NCBI GenBank assembly: GCA_020882975.1
Contig: JAHRFD010000003.1
Location: forward strand, 68,732-132,731
Direction of reading: 5' to 3'
Source: Microcoleus sp. EPA2
GTDB taxonomy: Bacteria; Cyanobacteriota; Cyanobacteriia; Cyanobacteriales; Microcoleaceae
Length of the DNA stretch: 64,000 nucleotides
The notes beneath the pieces are model-generated. The model was not told the origin of the DNA and did not search any database. It saw only the letters and a program-made list of their open reading frames with translations. The translations under genes were made by a program, and so were the position numbers. Shown here piece by piece: positions 44,168 to 60,282 of this stretch. Position 1 is the stretch's first letter. Every line of letters begins with the position of its first letter.

Positions 44168-45061
44168 TTATTGTTCGCAAAACTCTGCAACTCTCTGCCA
44201 AACTCGATCGCACAAATCGGGTTTACTAACATCAAACCATTCAATTTCAGGATAAGCTCGAAACCAAGTCCGCTGACGCTTCGCAAATTGCCGCGTGTGC
44301 AAAACCGTTAATTCCTTGGCTTCCTTTAGGGTAATGTCGCCCGCCAAATATTGTTTGATTTCTTGATATCCCAAAGTATTTAGTAAGGGCAAATCGCAGC
44401 CGTATTTGTGACACAAATATTCAACTTCATCAATCCAACCGGATTCTAACATTTGATTAGTACGCTGTTCTATTCGTTTGGTCAAAATTGCCATGTCGCA
44501 ATCCAAGCCAATTTGCAAGATAGGATAACTTGGAGGATTTTCGCCCTGCTGTTCGGAAATAGAGCGCCCAGTCACATAAAATACTTCTAGTGCTCTTAAA
44601 GTTCTGACTGGATCGTTGAGGTGAATTTTCTCAGCAGCAGATGGATCGACTTGCTTTAGCATCTGGTAACATTGGGGTTGACCGAGTTCGATCAGTTGCG
44701 ATCGCAATTCTGGCATGGGTGCAACTCTGGGAATTTTCAAACCGCGCACGATCGACTTAATATATAAACCTGTCCCTCCCACCAACAACAGCGGAACATC
44801 GTAAGCCATGATTAACTTTTGAGCTTGCTGCTGGTACTCTGCCAGTGTTAGGGTTTCCCTCGGATCGCAAATGTCAATTAAGTGATGTGGTACCGAAGTG
44901 CGATCGACCTTTGTGGGTTTGGCAGTCCCGATGTCAAATTCGCGGTACACTTGACGAGAGTCTGCACTCAAAATGGGCGATCGCAACCGCGAAGCCACAG
45001 CCACAGCCACTCCCGACTTCCCCGTCGCCGTCGCACCACAAATCGTAATTAATTTAGACAT
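44168..45061 (-). CDS. miaA: tRNA dimethylallyltransferase
   Basis: Transfers a dimethylallyl group to N6 of A37 in tRNAs reading UNN codons. The 297-residue protein has P-loop CGATATGKSGVAV (about 8-20), ILSADSRQVYREFDIGTAKP, VPHHLIDICDP, LLVGGTGLYIKSIV and the tRNA-binding TRQFAKRQRTWFR. The start is ATG 45061 (MSKLITICG) with an AGGAGG Shine-Dalgarno 4-5 bp upstream; an in-frame ATG 48 bp earlier would add residues not in the family. Intact. Confidence 0.96.
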   Translation of the reverse strand: MSKLITICGATATGKSGVAVAVASRLRSPILSADSRQVYREFDIGTAKPTKVDRTSVPHHLIDICDPRETLTLAEYQQQAQKLIMAYDVPLLLVGGTGLYIKSIVRGLKIPRVAPMPELRSQLIELGQPQCYQMLKQVDPSAAEKIHLNDPVRTLRALEVFYVTGRSISEQQGENPPSYPILQIGLDCDMAILTKRIEQRTNQMLESGWIDEVEYLCHKYGCDLPLLNTLGYQEIKQYLAGDITLKEAKELTVLHTRQFAKRQRTWFRAYPEIEWFDVSKPDLCDRVWQRVAEFCEQ

Positions 45062-50261
<5,200 letters not shown>

Positions 50262-50264
50262 GTT

Positions 50265-50330
50265 AGTCAGTAGTCAGTAGTCAGTAGTCGTCAGTAGCTA
50301 ACAACCAATGACTGACGACTACTGACTAAA
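50265..50330. repeat. STRR heptamers (CAGTAGT) with inverted copy
   Basis: CAGTAGT repeats directly after the gyrB stop face a complementary TGACGACTACTGACTA tract, forming an inverted pair in the gyrB 3' region. Confidence 0.75.
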
Positions 50331-50548
50331 CTGTTTGTGTCTTTGACAGCAACCGCCAAGATGCTGAGGACGTTTTCAATAGCCCAAACCATTGATTTTC
50401 TGCCTTCTGCCTTCTGCCCAGTATAAGTTTTGTTATAAAAATTAATACAATCTCTCATTAAATCAGTCTAAGGTAATAACTTAGGTATTTTTTAGATTGT
50501 TGGCGCATCCATCGACGACCACGAAAATAGAAAGTTGGACAATATATT

Positions 50549-51265
50549 ATGAGCATCAATTTAGCGACCAAATTGCGTGAAGGAACGAAAAAATCTCACA
50601 CAATGGCAGAAAATGTCGGTTTTGTCAAGTGCTTTTTAAAAGGCGTTGTAGAAAAGACATCTTACCGGAAATTAGTAGGCAACCTCTACTTTGTATACTC
50701 CGCCATAGAAGAGGAAATGGAACGCCAAAAACAGCATCCGGTAGTTTCAAAAATTTACTTTTCTGAGTTGAATCGGAAACAAAGTCTAGAAAAAGATTTG
50801 TACTATTACTACGGCGTGAATTGGCGGGAACAGGTAGCTCCCTCAGCAGCAGCAACAGCTTACATCGAGCGAATTCACAAGATTTCAGCCACCGCACCAG
50901 AACTGTTAGTGGCTCATTCTTACACTCGCTATCTCGGCGATTTATCCGGCGGACAAATCCTCAAGGGCATTGCTCAGCGGGGAATGAACCTTACCGAGGG
51001 AGAAGGTACTGCTTTTTATGAATTCCAGGATATTCCTGATGAAAAAGAGTTCAAAACTAAGTACCGTCAAGCAATGAATGAATTGCCCATTGACGAAGCC
51101 ACAGTAGAGCGAATTGTGGACGAAGCTAATGCGGCTTTTGGCATGAACATGAAGATGTTCATGGAGTTAGAAGGCAACTTGATTAAAGCGGTTGGTCAAA
51201 TGTTGTTCAATACCCTGACGCGGAAACGCGGTGGTGGGAGTACCGAATTGGCTACGGCTGAGTAA
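50549..51265 (+). CDS. ho1: Heme oxygenase (ferredoxin-dependent, HO1 type)
   Basis: Opens heme to biliverdin IXalpha, the first step to phycobilins and phytochrome chromophores. The 238-residue protein has the proximal heme ligand His17 in REGTKKSHTMAEN and the distal helix signature YLGDLSGGQILKGIAQR (about 129-145). FVYSAIEEEMERQ and a C-terminal NMKMFMELEGNLIKA are also typical of cyanobacterial HO1. It is monocistronic with a hairpin terminator downstream. No second bilin-synthesis gene is in the window. ATG 50549 has no strong Shine-Dalgarno. Confidence 0.96.
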   Translation: MSINLATKLREGTKKSHTMAENVGFVKCFLKGVVEKTSYRKLVGNLYFVYSAIEEEMERQKQHPVVSKIYFSELNRKQSLEKDLYYYYGVNWREQVAPSAAATAYIERIHKISATAPELLVAHSYTRYLGDLSGGQILKGIAQRGMNLTEGEGTAFYEFQDIPDEKEFKTKYRQAMNELPIDEATVERIVDEANAAFGMNMKMFMELEGNLIKAVGQMLFNTLTRKRGGGSTELATAE

Positions 51266-51315
51266 GTTAAAGTTCCCTGACGATAAGTTTAATCTCGTTA
51301 AGAGAGCAAAATTTG

Positions 51316-51372
51316 AAATCCTGGGGGTTTGATGGCTGGTTTTACAGTCACCAGAGCTCCAGGATTTTGCAT
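51316..51372 (+). terminator. Hairpin terminator after ho1
   Basis: AAATCCTGG pairs with CCAGGATTT across a loop that holds a smaller GGCTGG/CCAG-type stem, followed by TTTTGC. It begins about 50 bp after the ho1 stop. Confidence 0.6.
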
Positions 51373-51423
51373 TGTGGGCGATCGACTTTCTCGATCGCTT
51401 CGAGACACTCGTGTCATATCGTT

Positions 51424-51520
51424 TCCGGTTGTATTGGAATGATTTAACCTTACTAGAACACAGAGGACACAGAGTCCGAGAATAGAAATCTGAATAATTC
51501 AGATGCTACCGGATTTGATA
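51424..51520. mobile_element. Second copy of the TCCTCTGTG MITE-like repeat
   Basis: TTCCGGTTGTATTGGAATG at the left matches the fragment at 17534-17562. The interior AGAACACAGAGGACACAGAG and TCCGAGAATAGA is the reverse complement of 39599-39625. The right side ends in CTGAATAATTCAG and CTACCGGATTTGATAT. Confidence 0.65.
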
Positions 51521-51556
51521 TAAAAATTACCCAGATGCTCCACTATACCAAAAGAT

Positions 51557-52237
51557 TCAACGTCCCACACCCCGATTCGGAGGTTCCTCCGGCACCGTTG
51601 GTGAAGCAGACCTCGCCTGTCCCTCCAAATACTTGTTCAAAGCGTAAGCAATGTCGCCACGAGTCATCGGCTTCAAAGGATTAATCTTATTAGTTCCCAA
51701 TTCAATATTGACAAAACCTTCATAAAGTGCAGTCGCCAGAGACTTTCTCGCCCAATTAGGGATTTCCGCCGCATCTGGATAATTAGCTAAAATCTCAGAA
51801 ACATTAACATCGGGAAACTGAAAAACACCATAAGCTTGAGCAAAAATCGCTAAAGCCTCAGCACGAGTCACCCTTTGATTCGGAAAAAACATTCCATCGC
51901 GATATCCAGTCATAGTTCCCGTTTTCAAAACAATTTGAATCGCACTATAGGCCCAGTAACTTTTAGGTACATCTGGCAAGTCCCGATCGGCTTTCTGAGA
52001 AGTTTTCCGGTGTTCTAAACCAAAAGTTTTCACCAAAATTGTAGCCAACTCCGCACGACTCACAAAACCCTCAGCATTAAAATTGCCACGGGCATCCTTA
52101 GTCATCAATCCCGCAGTCACCACCCGCTCAATCGGGTCAATCATTAATTGAGCTTGAACGGCTGTCGGGATTCCTTGCAATAGGGCGATCGTAAAAAAAA
52201 GGCTAACTAAATTTTTCACGATTTTAAAATAAAACAT
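51557..52237 (-). CDS. Secreted SLH-domain protein
   Basis: A 226-residue protein with a signal peptide ([22 protein letters not shown]..., cleavage near VQAQ) and three S-layer homology-type repeats: [30 protein letters not shown] and [15 protein letters not shown], with intervening [13 protein letters not shown] and [17 protein letters not shown] domains bind peptidoglycan-linked polymers or link outer membrane to the wall; no other domain is attached. I start at ATG 52237; the gene then overlaps the 3' end of mfd by 14 bp, suggesting cotranscription with translational coupling. An upstream in-frame start lies deeper inside mfd. Confidence 0.85.
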   Translation of the reverse strand: MFYFKIVKNLVSLFFTIALLQGIPTAVQAQLMIDPIERVVTAGLMTKDARGNFNAEGFVSRAELATILVKTFGLEHRKTSQKADRDLPDVPKSYWAYSAIQIVLKTGTMTGYRDGMFFPNQRVTRAEALAIFAQAYGVFQFPDVNVSEILANYPDAAEIPNWARKSLATALYEGFVNIELGTNKINPLKPMTRGDIAYALNKYLEGQARSASPTVPEEPPNRGVGR

Positions 52238-55200
52238 TGGCTTCCGGCAAAGCACCCTGCATCTTACCCAACCAATCAATCAAATTATCCAATTGCTTGT
52301 CCGCAGTCAAAACGGCCATCCCTCGAATAGTAACCTTTCCCTTGCTGTAGACAAAACGAGACTGCAAATGTTCCGGCAAATTAGCCTTAAGCAACAGCCA
52401 AGCAGGCTCCTCCATAGATGTTTCCAAAACAATATGCTGCTTATTTTCCACTTTAATCCTAGAAAAACCAATTTGCTTAGCAATTTGTTTGAGTTCAACA
52501 ATACGAATAAGTTGTTTTGCAGGAAGAGGAATCGGCCCATAACGATCGCACCAATCAGCCTGAATCTGCTGCAACTCTTGGGTCGTACTAGCAGAAGCAA
52601 CAGAACGATAAGCACTCATCTTCTGATCCAAATCCCCAATATAATCAGCAGGAATAAAAGCCGTCAAACTAAGGTCAATTTGAGTATCTTCAACCTTGGG
52701 AATTTCTTGACCCTTAATTTCGCGAATTGCCTCCTCCAACATTTCAGCATACAAATCAAAGCCGATCGCCTCCATTTGACCAGACTGTTCCGTGCCCAAA
52801 ATATCACCCGAACCCCGAATTTCCAAATCCCGCATCGCCAACTGATAGCCCGAACCCAACTGAGCGAACTCTTGAATCGCCCGCAACCTCTGCCTTGCAG
52901 CATCAGTCAACTGACTTTGCTTAGGATACAACAGCCAAGCATGAGCTTGAATACCCGCGCGTCCCACCCGTCCCCGCAACTGGTAAAGTTGACCCAAACC
53001 AAACCGATGGGCGTCTTCAATCAAAATAGTATTGACACGAGGAATATCCAAACCAGACTCAATAATAGTGGTGCAAACCAAAATATCGAAATCCGCCGCA
53101 CTAAAAGTCAGCATAATCGATTCCAATTCCGAAGCATCCATTTGACCATGGGCGATGGCAATTCTCGCAGACGGAACCATCACCTGCAACTGAGCAGCCA
53201 ACTCCTCAATCCCCTCAATCCGGGGCACCACATAAAAAACCTGACCACCCCTGTCTAACTCTTGACGAATAGCCGATCGTACCGCTTCCGGGTCATAGGG
53301 AGCCAAATGGGTCTGAATCGGTCGCCTACTCGGAGGCGGAGTCGCAATCAAACTCATTTCCCGAATCCCCGACAGCGACATATACAAAGTCCGAGGAATC
53401 GGCGTCGCAGTGAGAGTCAGAACATCCACCTCTGTTTTGAGAGCTTTAATAGCTTCCTTTTGCTTAACCCCAAACCGCTGTTCTTCATCCACCACCAACA
53501 AACCCAAATCCCGAAACTTAATCGCCTTACTCAAAACAGCTTGAGTACCCACAATCACATCTAACTCCCCAGTAGCCAAACGCTTATGAATCTCCCGGCG
53601 TTCCGTTTCAGTGCGAAAGCGATTGAGCAAACCAACTTGAATAGGATAAGGCGAAAAACGCTCTGAGAGCGTGTGATAGTGCTGTTGGGTCAAAATCGTC
53701 GTCGGCGCAAGCATAGCCACCTGCTTGCCCGCCGTAACCGCCTTAAAAATCGCTCTCAGAGCCACTTCCGTCTTACCAAAACCGACATCACCACAGACCA
53801 AGCGATCCATAGGTCGATCGCCCTCCATATCCCGTTTCACATCCTGAGTTGCCTTCAACTGATCCGGAGTCGGCTGATAAGGAAAAGAATCCTCCAACTC
53901 TTGTTGCCAAGGCATATCAGGAGGAAAAGCATACCCTGTTTGTTTAGCTCTTTTAGCATAAAGATTCAACAAATCCACCGCTAATTTCTTAACAGCTTTG
54001 CGAACCTTTGTTTTAGTTTTTTCCCAAGTTTGACCTGTGAGTTTGTTAAGTTCGGGCACTTTATCAGCTACAGTCCGAAACCTCGACAAAGCCCCCAATT
54101 GGTCAGCGGCGACTCTGAGAGTACCATCAGCATATTGAATCAGCAAATACTCGCGAGTTTCGCGATCGATCGTCAAACGCTCCAACTTAATAAACTTACC
54201 CACTCCATGCTGACGGTGAACCACAAAATCACCAGGACTTAATTTATTCGGGTCTACTTGTTTAGAAGCAGCACGACGACGCTTGCGAACATAGCTAAAA
54301 GTAGCTAGAGAATGTTGACCGTAGAATTCCCGATCGCAAATCAAAACAATCCGAAAAGTAGGCAGAATAAAACCTTCCAATTCAGCCAAACCGCTGTACT
54401 TCAAAGCAACCGGAATATGCTGCAATTGCAACTTATCGATCGCCAAATAATCCCGCGGATTCACCACAAACTGAGCCGGACAGTCATGTTCCGAAAGCAG
54501 AGAAACAGAGCGACTCGGTTGAGCCGAAACCAAAAACACCGAAAAACCGCGATCGCGCTCCTCCCTGAGCATTTGAGATAACTTAGCAAACTGGTGAGGC
54601 ATCACCGGCACCGGGCGAGAAGCCAAATTAATCGCACCAGAAACAGAAACAGAAGATTCAGCCAATTCCGAAAGATAAAGTCGAGGAAAAGCTTCCACAT
54701 CCGCCATAGACTCAACAAAAGAGCGGTGAATCTTAGGAACAGAAACAATTAAACTTTCCCATTGCTCCTGAGCACCTTCAAACCAACGATCGCAGTGAGC
54801 CTCACACTGAGCCGGTTCATCAATAGCCACCAAAGTATTTGACGGCAAATAATCCAAAAGAGAAGCAGGCTGCTCAAAAGCCAAACCCAACAACCCCTTA
54901 ATCACCTTCCCTACCCCTTCTTCCCCCTCTTCCCCCTCTTCCTTCGTGCCCTTGGCGCCTTCGCGGTTCGTTAGTAAACTCAACCTTTCACCCAAAGCCC
55001 CCCGCACAATCCCGCCAAAATCCGTAGGAGTCAAAACCAAGCGATCGATCTTATCAAGAGAACGCTGAGAAGACGGGTCAAACTCCCGAATTTGCTCCAA
55101 ATCATCCCCAAACCATTCCAGACGCACCGGCAACTCCGCAGCCACCGGAAACACATCCACAATATCGCCCCGACGACTCCACTGGCCCTCCATTTCGACT

Positions 55201-55724
55201 AGAGGCACCCGATCGTAACCCATCGAAACAAGTTGGCGGTCTAAAATCTTCGAGTCTTGAACCATACCTCGCGCCAAAGTCAGACAATAGGGTGCAAAAG
55301 CAGCAGGTGGTGGCAAATGACACTGGAGAGCTCTTTCTGTAGCGACAATCGCCATCGGCTTAGAATTAGTAGTGATTTCTGGTTGCTGAACCAAATCCGC
55401 CAGCACCTGCATTTGGCCCCAAGTCATTTCGCTCTCATCGGAGTAAGATAGCTCGTAGGGCGAAGCCTCCGAAGTCGGGTAAAAATGCACAGTCTGCCAG
55501 CCCATCGCCTCCAGCCCCGCCACCCAGCGGCCAGCTTCTTCCAGAGTTGCTGTGACTACAAGTAAACTTTGCCCCTCTTGCTGTGCGAGGGCTGAAGCTA
55601 CCAAACCTTTGGGTAGGCGGGCTACGCCGGAGAGTTGCACGTAGCCATGACGCTTGAGTTTGTTGAGTAGTTCTGTGGCTAGGGGCGATCGCCCTAGAGT
55701 CCGAATGATTGAAGAGAAAGTCAT
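52224..55724 (-). CDS. mfd: Transcription-repair coupling factor
   Basis: A DNA translocase that removes stalled RNA polymerase and recruits UvrA. The full-length 1166-residue protein has a UvrB-like N-terminal module, an RNAP-interaction (CarD-like) domain starting [17 protein letters not shown], helicase motifs [27 protein letters not shown] and [40 protein letters not shown] and the TRCF C-terminal domain ([20 protein letters not shown]). A low-complexity insert [16 protein letters not shown] near residue 258 is unusual. The SLH gene overlaps its 3' end. Confidence 0.97.
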   Translation of the reverse strand: MTFSSIIRTLGRSPLATELLNKLKRHGYVQLSGVARLPKGLVASALAQQEGQSLLVVTATLEEAGRWVAGLEAMGWQTVHFYPTSEASPYELSYSDESEMTWGQMQVLADLVQQPEITTNSKPMAIVATERALQCHLPPPAAFAPYCLTLARGMVQDSKILDRQLVSMGYDRVPLVEMEGQWSRRGDIVDVFPVAAELPVRLEWFGDDLEQIREFDPSSQRSLDKIDRLVLTPTDFGGIVRGALGERLSLLTNREGAKGTKEEGEEGEEGVGKVIKGLLGLAFEQPASLLDYLPSNTLVAIDEPAQCEAHCDRWFEGAQEQWESLIVSVPKIHRSFVESMADVEAFPRLYLSELAESSVSVSGAINLASRPVPVMPHQFAKLSQMLREERDRGFSVFLVSAQPSRSVSLLSEHDCPAQFVVNPRDYLAIDKLQLQHIPVALKYSGLAELEGFILPTFRIVLICDREFYGQHSLATFSYVRKRRRAASKQVDPNKLSPGDFVVHRQHGVGKFIKLERLTIDRETREYLLIQYADGTLRVAADQLGALSRFRTVADKVPELNKLTGQTWEKTKTKVRKAVKKLAVDLLNLYAKRAKQTGYAFPPDMPWQQELEDSFPYQPTPDQLKATQDVKRDMEGDRPMDRLVCGDVGFGKTEVALRAIFKAVTAGKQVAMLAPTTILTQQHYHTLSERFSPYPIQVGLLNRFRTETERREIHKRLATGELDVIVGTQAVLSKAIKFRDLGLLVVDEEQRFGVKQKEAIKALKTEVDVLTLTATPIPRTLYMSLSGIREMSLIATPPPSRRPIQTHLAPYDPEAVRSAIRQELDRGGQVFYVVPRIEGIEELAAQLQVMVPSARIAIAHGQMDASELESIMLTFSAADFDILVCTTIIESGLDIPRVNTILIEDAHRFGLGQLYQLRGRVGRAGIQAHAWLLYPKQSQLTDAARQRLRAIQEFAQLGSGYQLAMRDLEIRGSGDILGTEQSGQMEAIGFDLYAEMLEEAIREIKGQEIPKVEDTQIDLSLTAFIPADYIGDLDQKMSAYRSVASASTTQELQQIQADWCDRYGPIPLPAKQLIRIVELKQIAKQIGFSRIKVENKQHIVLETSMEEPAWLLLKANLPEHLQSRFVYSKGKVTIRGMAVLTADKQLDNLIDWLGKMQGALPEANVLF

Positions 55725-56015
55725 GGGCTGTTAATTTTTAATCCCCGATCGGCAAAGGCTCTTTCTCTTTGCCTGTTAAGGAGATTGTACGACAAACATC
55801 ATTGATTGTGTCGAGGAGCTGTTGTCGCCGAGGAACTTAACAGGGGGTTAATTTTTGCTCTAATATATCCAGGCTGCGATCGAAACGAGCGAGTTCCGTT
55901 AATCTAGGTACAGGATTGATAGCAACAAAATTTCGATTTTGCCATCGAGATTGACAGCTTTCAGGCCTCTCCTTTAACCGGGCTGTGCTTGCCGTTACCA
56001 CTGATAATTTTAGAA

Positions 56016-57347
56016 ATGTCCCCAAGTACCGACCTTCTGATTGTTCTGCTGCTGGTTTTCCTCAATGGCTTATTTGTGATGTCAGAGATGGCCATCATCT
56101 CAGTACGCAAGGTAAGACTGCAACAGATGGCCAACCAAGGTTCGACCAATGCCCGCGTCGCATTGGATCTGGCTAATGCCCCCAATCAGTTCTTACCCAC
56201 AGTCCAAATCGGGATTACGCTGCTGGCGATTCTGTCGGGCGCTTTTGGAGAAACGACTATTGCTAAAAGAGTAGAGCCTTTGTTGCGACTGATTCCGGCT
56301 CTAGCGCCCTACTCAGGGGCGATCGCCTCAGTCATCGCGATTTTAACCATAACTTATCTAACCATAATTATTGGCGAACTCGTGCCCAAGCGACTGGCAC
56401 TCAACAACCCAGAGCCCATCGCCTCCAGCGTAGCCATTCCCATGCGAATGCTCTCCAAAATAGGCGCTCCTGCGGTTTATCTGTTAAGTTATTCTACTGA
56501 ATTAGTGCTGCGGCTCATGGGGATTTTGCCCTCCACAGAACCGCAAGTTACAGAAGAAGAAATTAAAGTTTTAATCGAGCAAGGAACCGAAGCCGGCACT
56601 TTTGAAGAAGCCGAACAAGATATGGTAGAAAGGGTTTTTCGTTTGGGCGATCGACGAGTCAGCGCCTTAATGACACCGCGCCCCGATCTTACCTGGCTCG
56701 ATCTCGACGATTCAGTAGAAGAAAATCGCCAAAAAATGCTCGGCAGCGGTCATTCTCGGTTTCCCGTGTGCCACGGAGGCCTCGACAACGTTGTCGGTTT
56801 AGTACACGTTACAGATATGCTGTCACGGACTTTAACTGGTCAACCCCTCGATTTAAGCGCTTCTCTACGAAGACCTTTATTTGTACCAGAAAGCACGCGG
56901 GGTTTAAAAGTATTAGAACTTTTCAAGCAATCTAGCAATCAAATAGCCTTGGTAGTAGACGAATATGGCGTGATTCAAGGATTGGTTACAGTTAACGACA
57001 TTTTAGTCGAACTCGTGGGGGAATTTCCCTCTATTGAAGATGCCGACGAGCCACAAGCCGTCCAACGAGAAGACGGTTCTTGGCTGTTAGATGGAATGCT
57101 ACCAGTTGAAGATTTTTTTGAGTTATTTGGCATCGAAGAATTGTCAGCAGAAAACAAAGGAAGTTACCACACAATGGGCGGTTTTGTGATTACAAATTTG
57201 GGCAAAATTCCCGCAGCCGCCGATCACTTTGAGTGGAACAATTTGCGTGTCGAAGTAGTCGATATGGACGGGAACCGAGTTGATAAAATCTTGGTAATGC
57301 CGATCGACAAAGCAACGAATCTAGCCCCAAGCAATCCAAAAACTTGA
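56016..57347 (+). CDS. CNNM/CorC-type (hemolysin C family) membrane protein
   Basis: A 443-residue protein: DUF21 membrane domain with three to four helices (about 5-135, including LVFLNGLFVMSEMAIISVRK and TLLAILSGAFGETT). Paired CBS domains (about 200-325, VSALMTPRPDLTWLD, LVVDEYGVIQGLVTVNDIL) and a C-terminal CorC_HlyC domain (about 335-430) follow. Family members mediate Mg2+/Co2+ efflux or Na+-coupled transport. ATG 56016 (MSPSTDLLIV) is preferred; a TTG nine codons upstream is open. It is divergent from mfd with 291 bp between. Confidence 0.9.
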   Translation: MSPSTDLLIVLLLVFLNGLFVMSEMAIISVRKVRLQQMANQGSTNARVALDLANAPNQFLPTVQIGITLLAILSGAFGETTIAKRVEPLLRLIPALAPYSGAIASVIAILTITYLTIIIGELVPKRLALNNPEPIASSVAIPMRMLSKIGAPAVYLLSYSTELVLRLMGILPSTEPQVTEEEIKVLIEQGTEAGTFEEAEQDMVERVFRLGDRRVSALMTPRPDLTWLDLDDSVEENRQKMLGSGHSRFPVCHGGLDNVVGLVHVTDMLSRTLTGQPLDLSASLRRPLFVPESTRGLKVLELFKQSSNQIALVVDEYGVIQGLVTVNDILVELVGEFPSIEDADEPQAVQREDGSWLLDGMLPVEDFFELFGIEELSAENKGSYHTMGGFVITNLGKIPAAADHFEWNNLRVEVVDMDGNRVDKILVMPIDKATNLAPSNPKT

Positions 57348-57552
57348 CACACTCCCACATCAAGCCGAGTACAGCTACTTGTGCGATCGCGTAGCCGAAG
57401 TATGATGTGGGCTTCTTAACAGCCCTAGCGAGGACGTACCCGACTCCTTAGCCAAGAAGAATTCACCTCTCGTTCAGACCACTTGGTGAGGGAATAAACT
57501 AGAGAATAACATCCATCTTAGTTCCTTGTCACCCATACCCACAGACTCTGGC

Positions 57553-58881
57553 TCATCGCTTCTTCTTATTTTTTTCATCCTGCCGCAACACTTCTAAAAT
57601 TGAACTACCCACATAATTACTAAAAACCACTTCTCCCGCTTTGTTATAATGACAGCAGCTATCGACATAAACAGCATCTTTAGTCTTGTCAAAAACCTTA
57701 ACCCCATTAAATATATTAATCTTATTTTTTTCTAAATTAGGCAACTTTTTAAACAGAGCCGGATATCCAATTTCCACTGCCTTAGCATAGGGAGTATCCT
57801 GATTAAAAGCAATCTGCTTTTCTGCTGGGCTAAACACCCTTTTTGTCTGATAATACTGATTGGGCTGGAGTACATGAACATAAGGCACATTGCTAGCCGA
57901 CAAAACTTTGTGCATAAAAATTGAACTCTTCGCCCAATTCCATGCCATTTCTTCAAATGCTACCGCATCCTGTGCCACAGATTTATTAGTATTAAGGTAA
58001 ATAACGCTCCCATCGTCTTGTTGTTTAGTGCGTTCTTTTTCAAACTTAATCACATCGGTTTTATAATTATTTACTAAGTTTTGAATATACACTGAATAGA
58101 AAGCATCACACGCCGCCAAACTACAGTGTTGCAAACTTTCCAAAGCCTGATTAATCTTAGCTTTATTTTCTTTAATTCTGATAGTTGCTTTCATCGCTTT
58201 TGTAGAAAGGCTATTATTCGCCAAGTTAGTCAACGGCAAGACATGCTGAATGCTTGGCATCGCTAAATCGACCTTATTTTTATTGTTTAAATTAGAAAGG
58301 GCTACTTCATTGAAGCCATCTATATTTACAACCAGATCGAATTCTTGACGAAGGGCTAAGAAATAGTTTAAAATTAACAATTGTTGGGGCTGTTTATAGC
58401 CTCCGGTAGCAAAAGACAAAATTACAAATTCTCGATTTTTCAAACTAGGCAACTGCTTGATATATTCAGGCAAAATTTTATTCTGGATTTCAAATATTGA
58501 ATAATTAGAAGCAACAGAACCGCCAAATACCCCAATAATAAATTGATTTTTGTTAGTCTTTTTCAAAGGGTAATCGTAAGGAGAAATAAACCCATAGTTA
58601 TTTACTTTAAAACCGGGGCGAAAATCCGCACTCGGTTTTTGAACAAATCCGAAAAAAGGATGAAATCTTTCGACTATAGACTGATTTAGCCGGACTCCTT
58701 CTAAATTAATGCCCAAGGCAGATTTATCTAACGGCTTTTGTCTGGTATAGAAAAATTGCTTGTGCTTGACAAAATACCATCCCAAGGAACCCACCTCTAG
58801 GAAAGCCAGTAACAACAGTAAATTAATCAAAGCAATTTTGATTATTTCTTGGTTTTTATTAAAAAAATTTAAATTTTTCAT
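57553..58881 (-). CDS. SGNH-hydrolase-like membrane-anchored protein, paralogue 3
   Basis: A 442-residue protein with one N-terminal transmembrane helix (about 14-36) and a large domain outside the cytoplasm. SGNH-like landmarks: IIGVFGGSVASN (block I, GGS in place of GDS, about 116-125), VVNIDGFNEV (block III position, GFNE in place of GND, about 185-193) and YVDSCCHYNKAG near residue 406 (terminal Asp/His block). It closely resembles the neighbour at 58908-60281. It is the last gene of the carbamoyltransferase operon. I infer acyl- or glycan-modifying activity outside the membrane; the altered motifs leave catalysis uncertain. Confidence 0.75.
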   Translation of the reverse strand: MKNLNFFNKNQEIIKIALINLLLLLAFLEVGSLGWYFVKHKQFFYTRQKPLDKSALGINLEGVRLNQSIVERFHPFFGFVQKPSADFRPGFKVNNYGFISPYDYPLKKTNKNQFIIGVFGGSVASNYSIFEIQNKILPEYIKQLPSLKNREFVILSFATGGYKQPQQLLILNYFLALRQEFDLVVNIDGFNEVALSNLNNKNKVDLAMPSIQHVLPLTNLANNSLSTKAMKATIRIKENKAKINQALESLQHCSLAACDAFYSVYIQNLVNNYKTDVIKFEKERTKQQDDGSVIYLNTNKSVAQDAVAFEEMAWNWAKSSIFMHKVLSASNVPYVHVLQPNQYYQTKRVFSPAEKQIAFNQDTPYAKAVEIGYPALFKKLPNLEKNKINIFNGVKVFDKTKDAVYVDSCCHYNKAGEVVFSNYVGSSILEVLRQDEKNKKKR

Positions 58882-58907
58882 GTCTTTTTATAGCAATAAA
58901 TAATTGT

Positions 58908-60281
58908 TTATTTTTTGGGGCTTTCTTTGACTGGTGTGCTAGTTGCTGCTGCATTTCTCACTACTTTAATAATTGAACTGGAAATATAGTTGGCAAATAA
59001 TTCCTGTCCTACTAAATTATAGTGACAGCAAGCATCTTTGTAAACAATTTCTTTTGTATTGTCCAAGATATTCACTCCACTAAATACATTTACTCCCGCT
59101 TTTTGCAAATCATCAACTTTTGACAAAAGCAGCGGATAGCCTTTTGTTACCCCTTCCATGTAAGGACTATCTTTGCTAATGGCAAATGCTTTTTCCTTTT
59201 GGGGAAATATCCGTTTGGTTTGATAATATTGGTTGGGCTGAATAAAGTGAAAATAAGGAATTCTTCTACTTGATAAAATTTGATTCATCATTATCGAAGA
59301 GTCGTACCACATGGATACCATTTTGCTAAAAGCATCAGTATCATCTAAAACAGTATCAGATTTGGGAATATAGACAGTACCGCTATTTTTGGGGTCGCTT
59401 TTAGACTCTTTTACTTGTTTGTCGTACTTGAGAATTTCTTGTTGGTAATCTTTGAGTAATAGCCTCACCTGTATTGAGATAACAGCATTACACAACGCCA
59501 ATCTACAATTTTGTAATTGAGCAATGGTTGTTCTCAATTCTTTTTTATTTTCATTTATTTTCACGATGGCAGCCATAGCTTCCGGCGACAAGTTATCATT
59601 AGCTAAATCCGTTAATGCCTGTACGTGTTGAACGCTGGGCATTCCTAGGTCTAATTGGGATTTGTTGTTTAAATTTGACAAAGCTACTTCGTTAAAACCG
59701 TCAATATTAACTACCATGTCAAACTCTTGACCAACAGCTAGAAAGTAGTTTAAAATCAATAATTGTTGGGGCTGTTTGTAACCACCATTGGCAAAATTTA
59801 AAACAATAATTTCTTTGTTGGCAAATTCTGGATAAGTTTTTAACTTCCTAGATAACATGGTACTTTCGTATTCATCCACGGCGAGGTTGTTGGCTACCGA
59901 ACCGCCAAAAATCCCGATAATAAATTGATTTTTACTGGTTTTAGCAAAAGGATATTGTAAGGGAGTATAAAAACCGCTCTTGTTGACTTTTAAATTATAT
60001 TTTTTATTGCTAAAAGCACCTTGTTTAATGACATAGCCAAAAAACGGGTGCAGTCTTTCAATGGTGGAGTCATCTAGCCGAATTCCGATTCTTTGAATGT
60101 CCTCTACTACTGGTTCTTTTGTTTTATTTCGGGTATAAAACAATTGATTTTGAGTGAGGAAATAAAAAGCTAGGGACAAAGATTCCAGGCAAATAAATAT
60201 GATGGTAAAATTAATAGCGATTACACTAAAGAAATTTTTGCCTTTGTTTATAGCTGTTGAATCTTTCATCAGATTTGACAT
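58908..60281 (-). CDS. SGNH-hydrolase-like membrane-anchored protein, paralogue 2
   Basis: A 457-residue tandem paralogue of the downstream gene (26 bp apart). It has one N-terminal helix (about 20-42), then FIIGIFGGSVANN, VVNIDGFNEVALSNLNNKS and a terminal KDACCHYNLVGQELF. The two proteins share nearly identical blocks GGYKQPQQLLILNYFLA and QPNQYYQTKR, so they arose by duplication. Its ATG follows the preceding gene's stop after one base (TAG-T-ATG), strong evidence of translational coupling. A second start (MKDSTAIN) four codons later is possible. Confidence 0.75.
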   Translation of the reverse strand: MSNLMKDSTAINKGKNFFSVIAINFTIIFICLESLSLAFYFLTQNQLFYTRNKTKEPVVEDIQRIGIRLDDSTIERLHPFFGYVIKQGAFSNKKYNLKVNKSGFYTPLQYPFAKTSKNQFIIGIFGGSVANNLAVDEYESTMLSRKLKTYPEFANKEIIVLNFANGGYKQPQQLLILNYFLAVGQEFDMVVNIDGFNEVALSNLNNKSQLDLGMPSVQHVQALTDLANDNLSPEAMAAIVKINENKKELRTTIAQLQNCRLALCNAVISIQVRLLLKDYQQEILKYDKQVKESKSDPKNSGTVYIPKSDTVLDDTDAFSKMVSMWYDSSIMMNQILSSRRIPYFHFIQPNQYYQTKRIFPQKEKAFAISKDSPYMEGVTKGYPLLLSKVDDLQKAGVNVFSGVNILDNTKEIVYKDACCHYNLVGQELFANYISSSIIKVVRNAAATSTPVKESPKK

Positions 60282-60282
60282 A

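Noticed and set aside
52293-53258. Plus-strand 321-codon frame
   Set aside because: It is antisense to mfd; composition (Asn, Arg, Thr and Leu rich) is a mirror of the coding strand.
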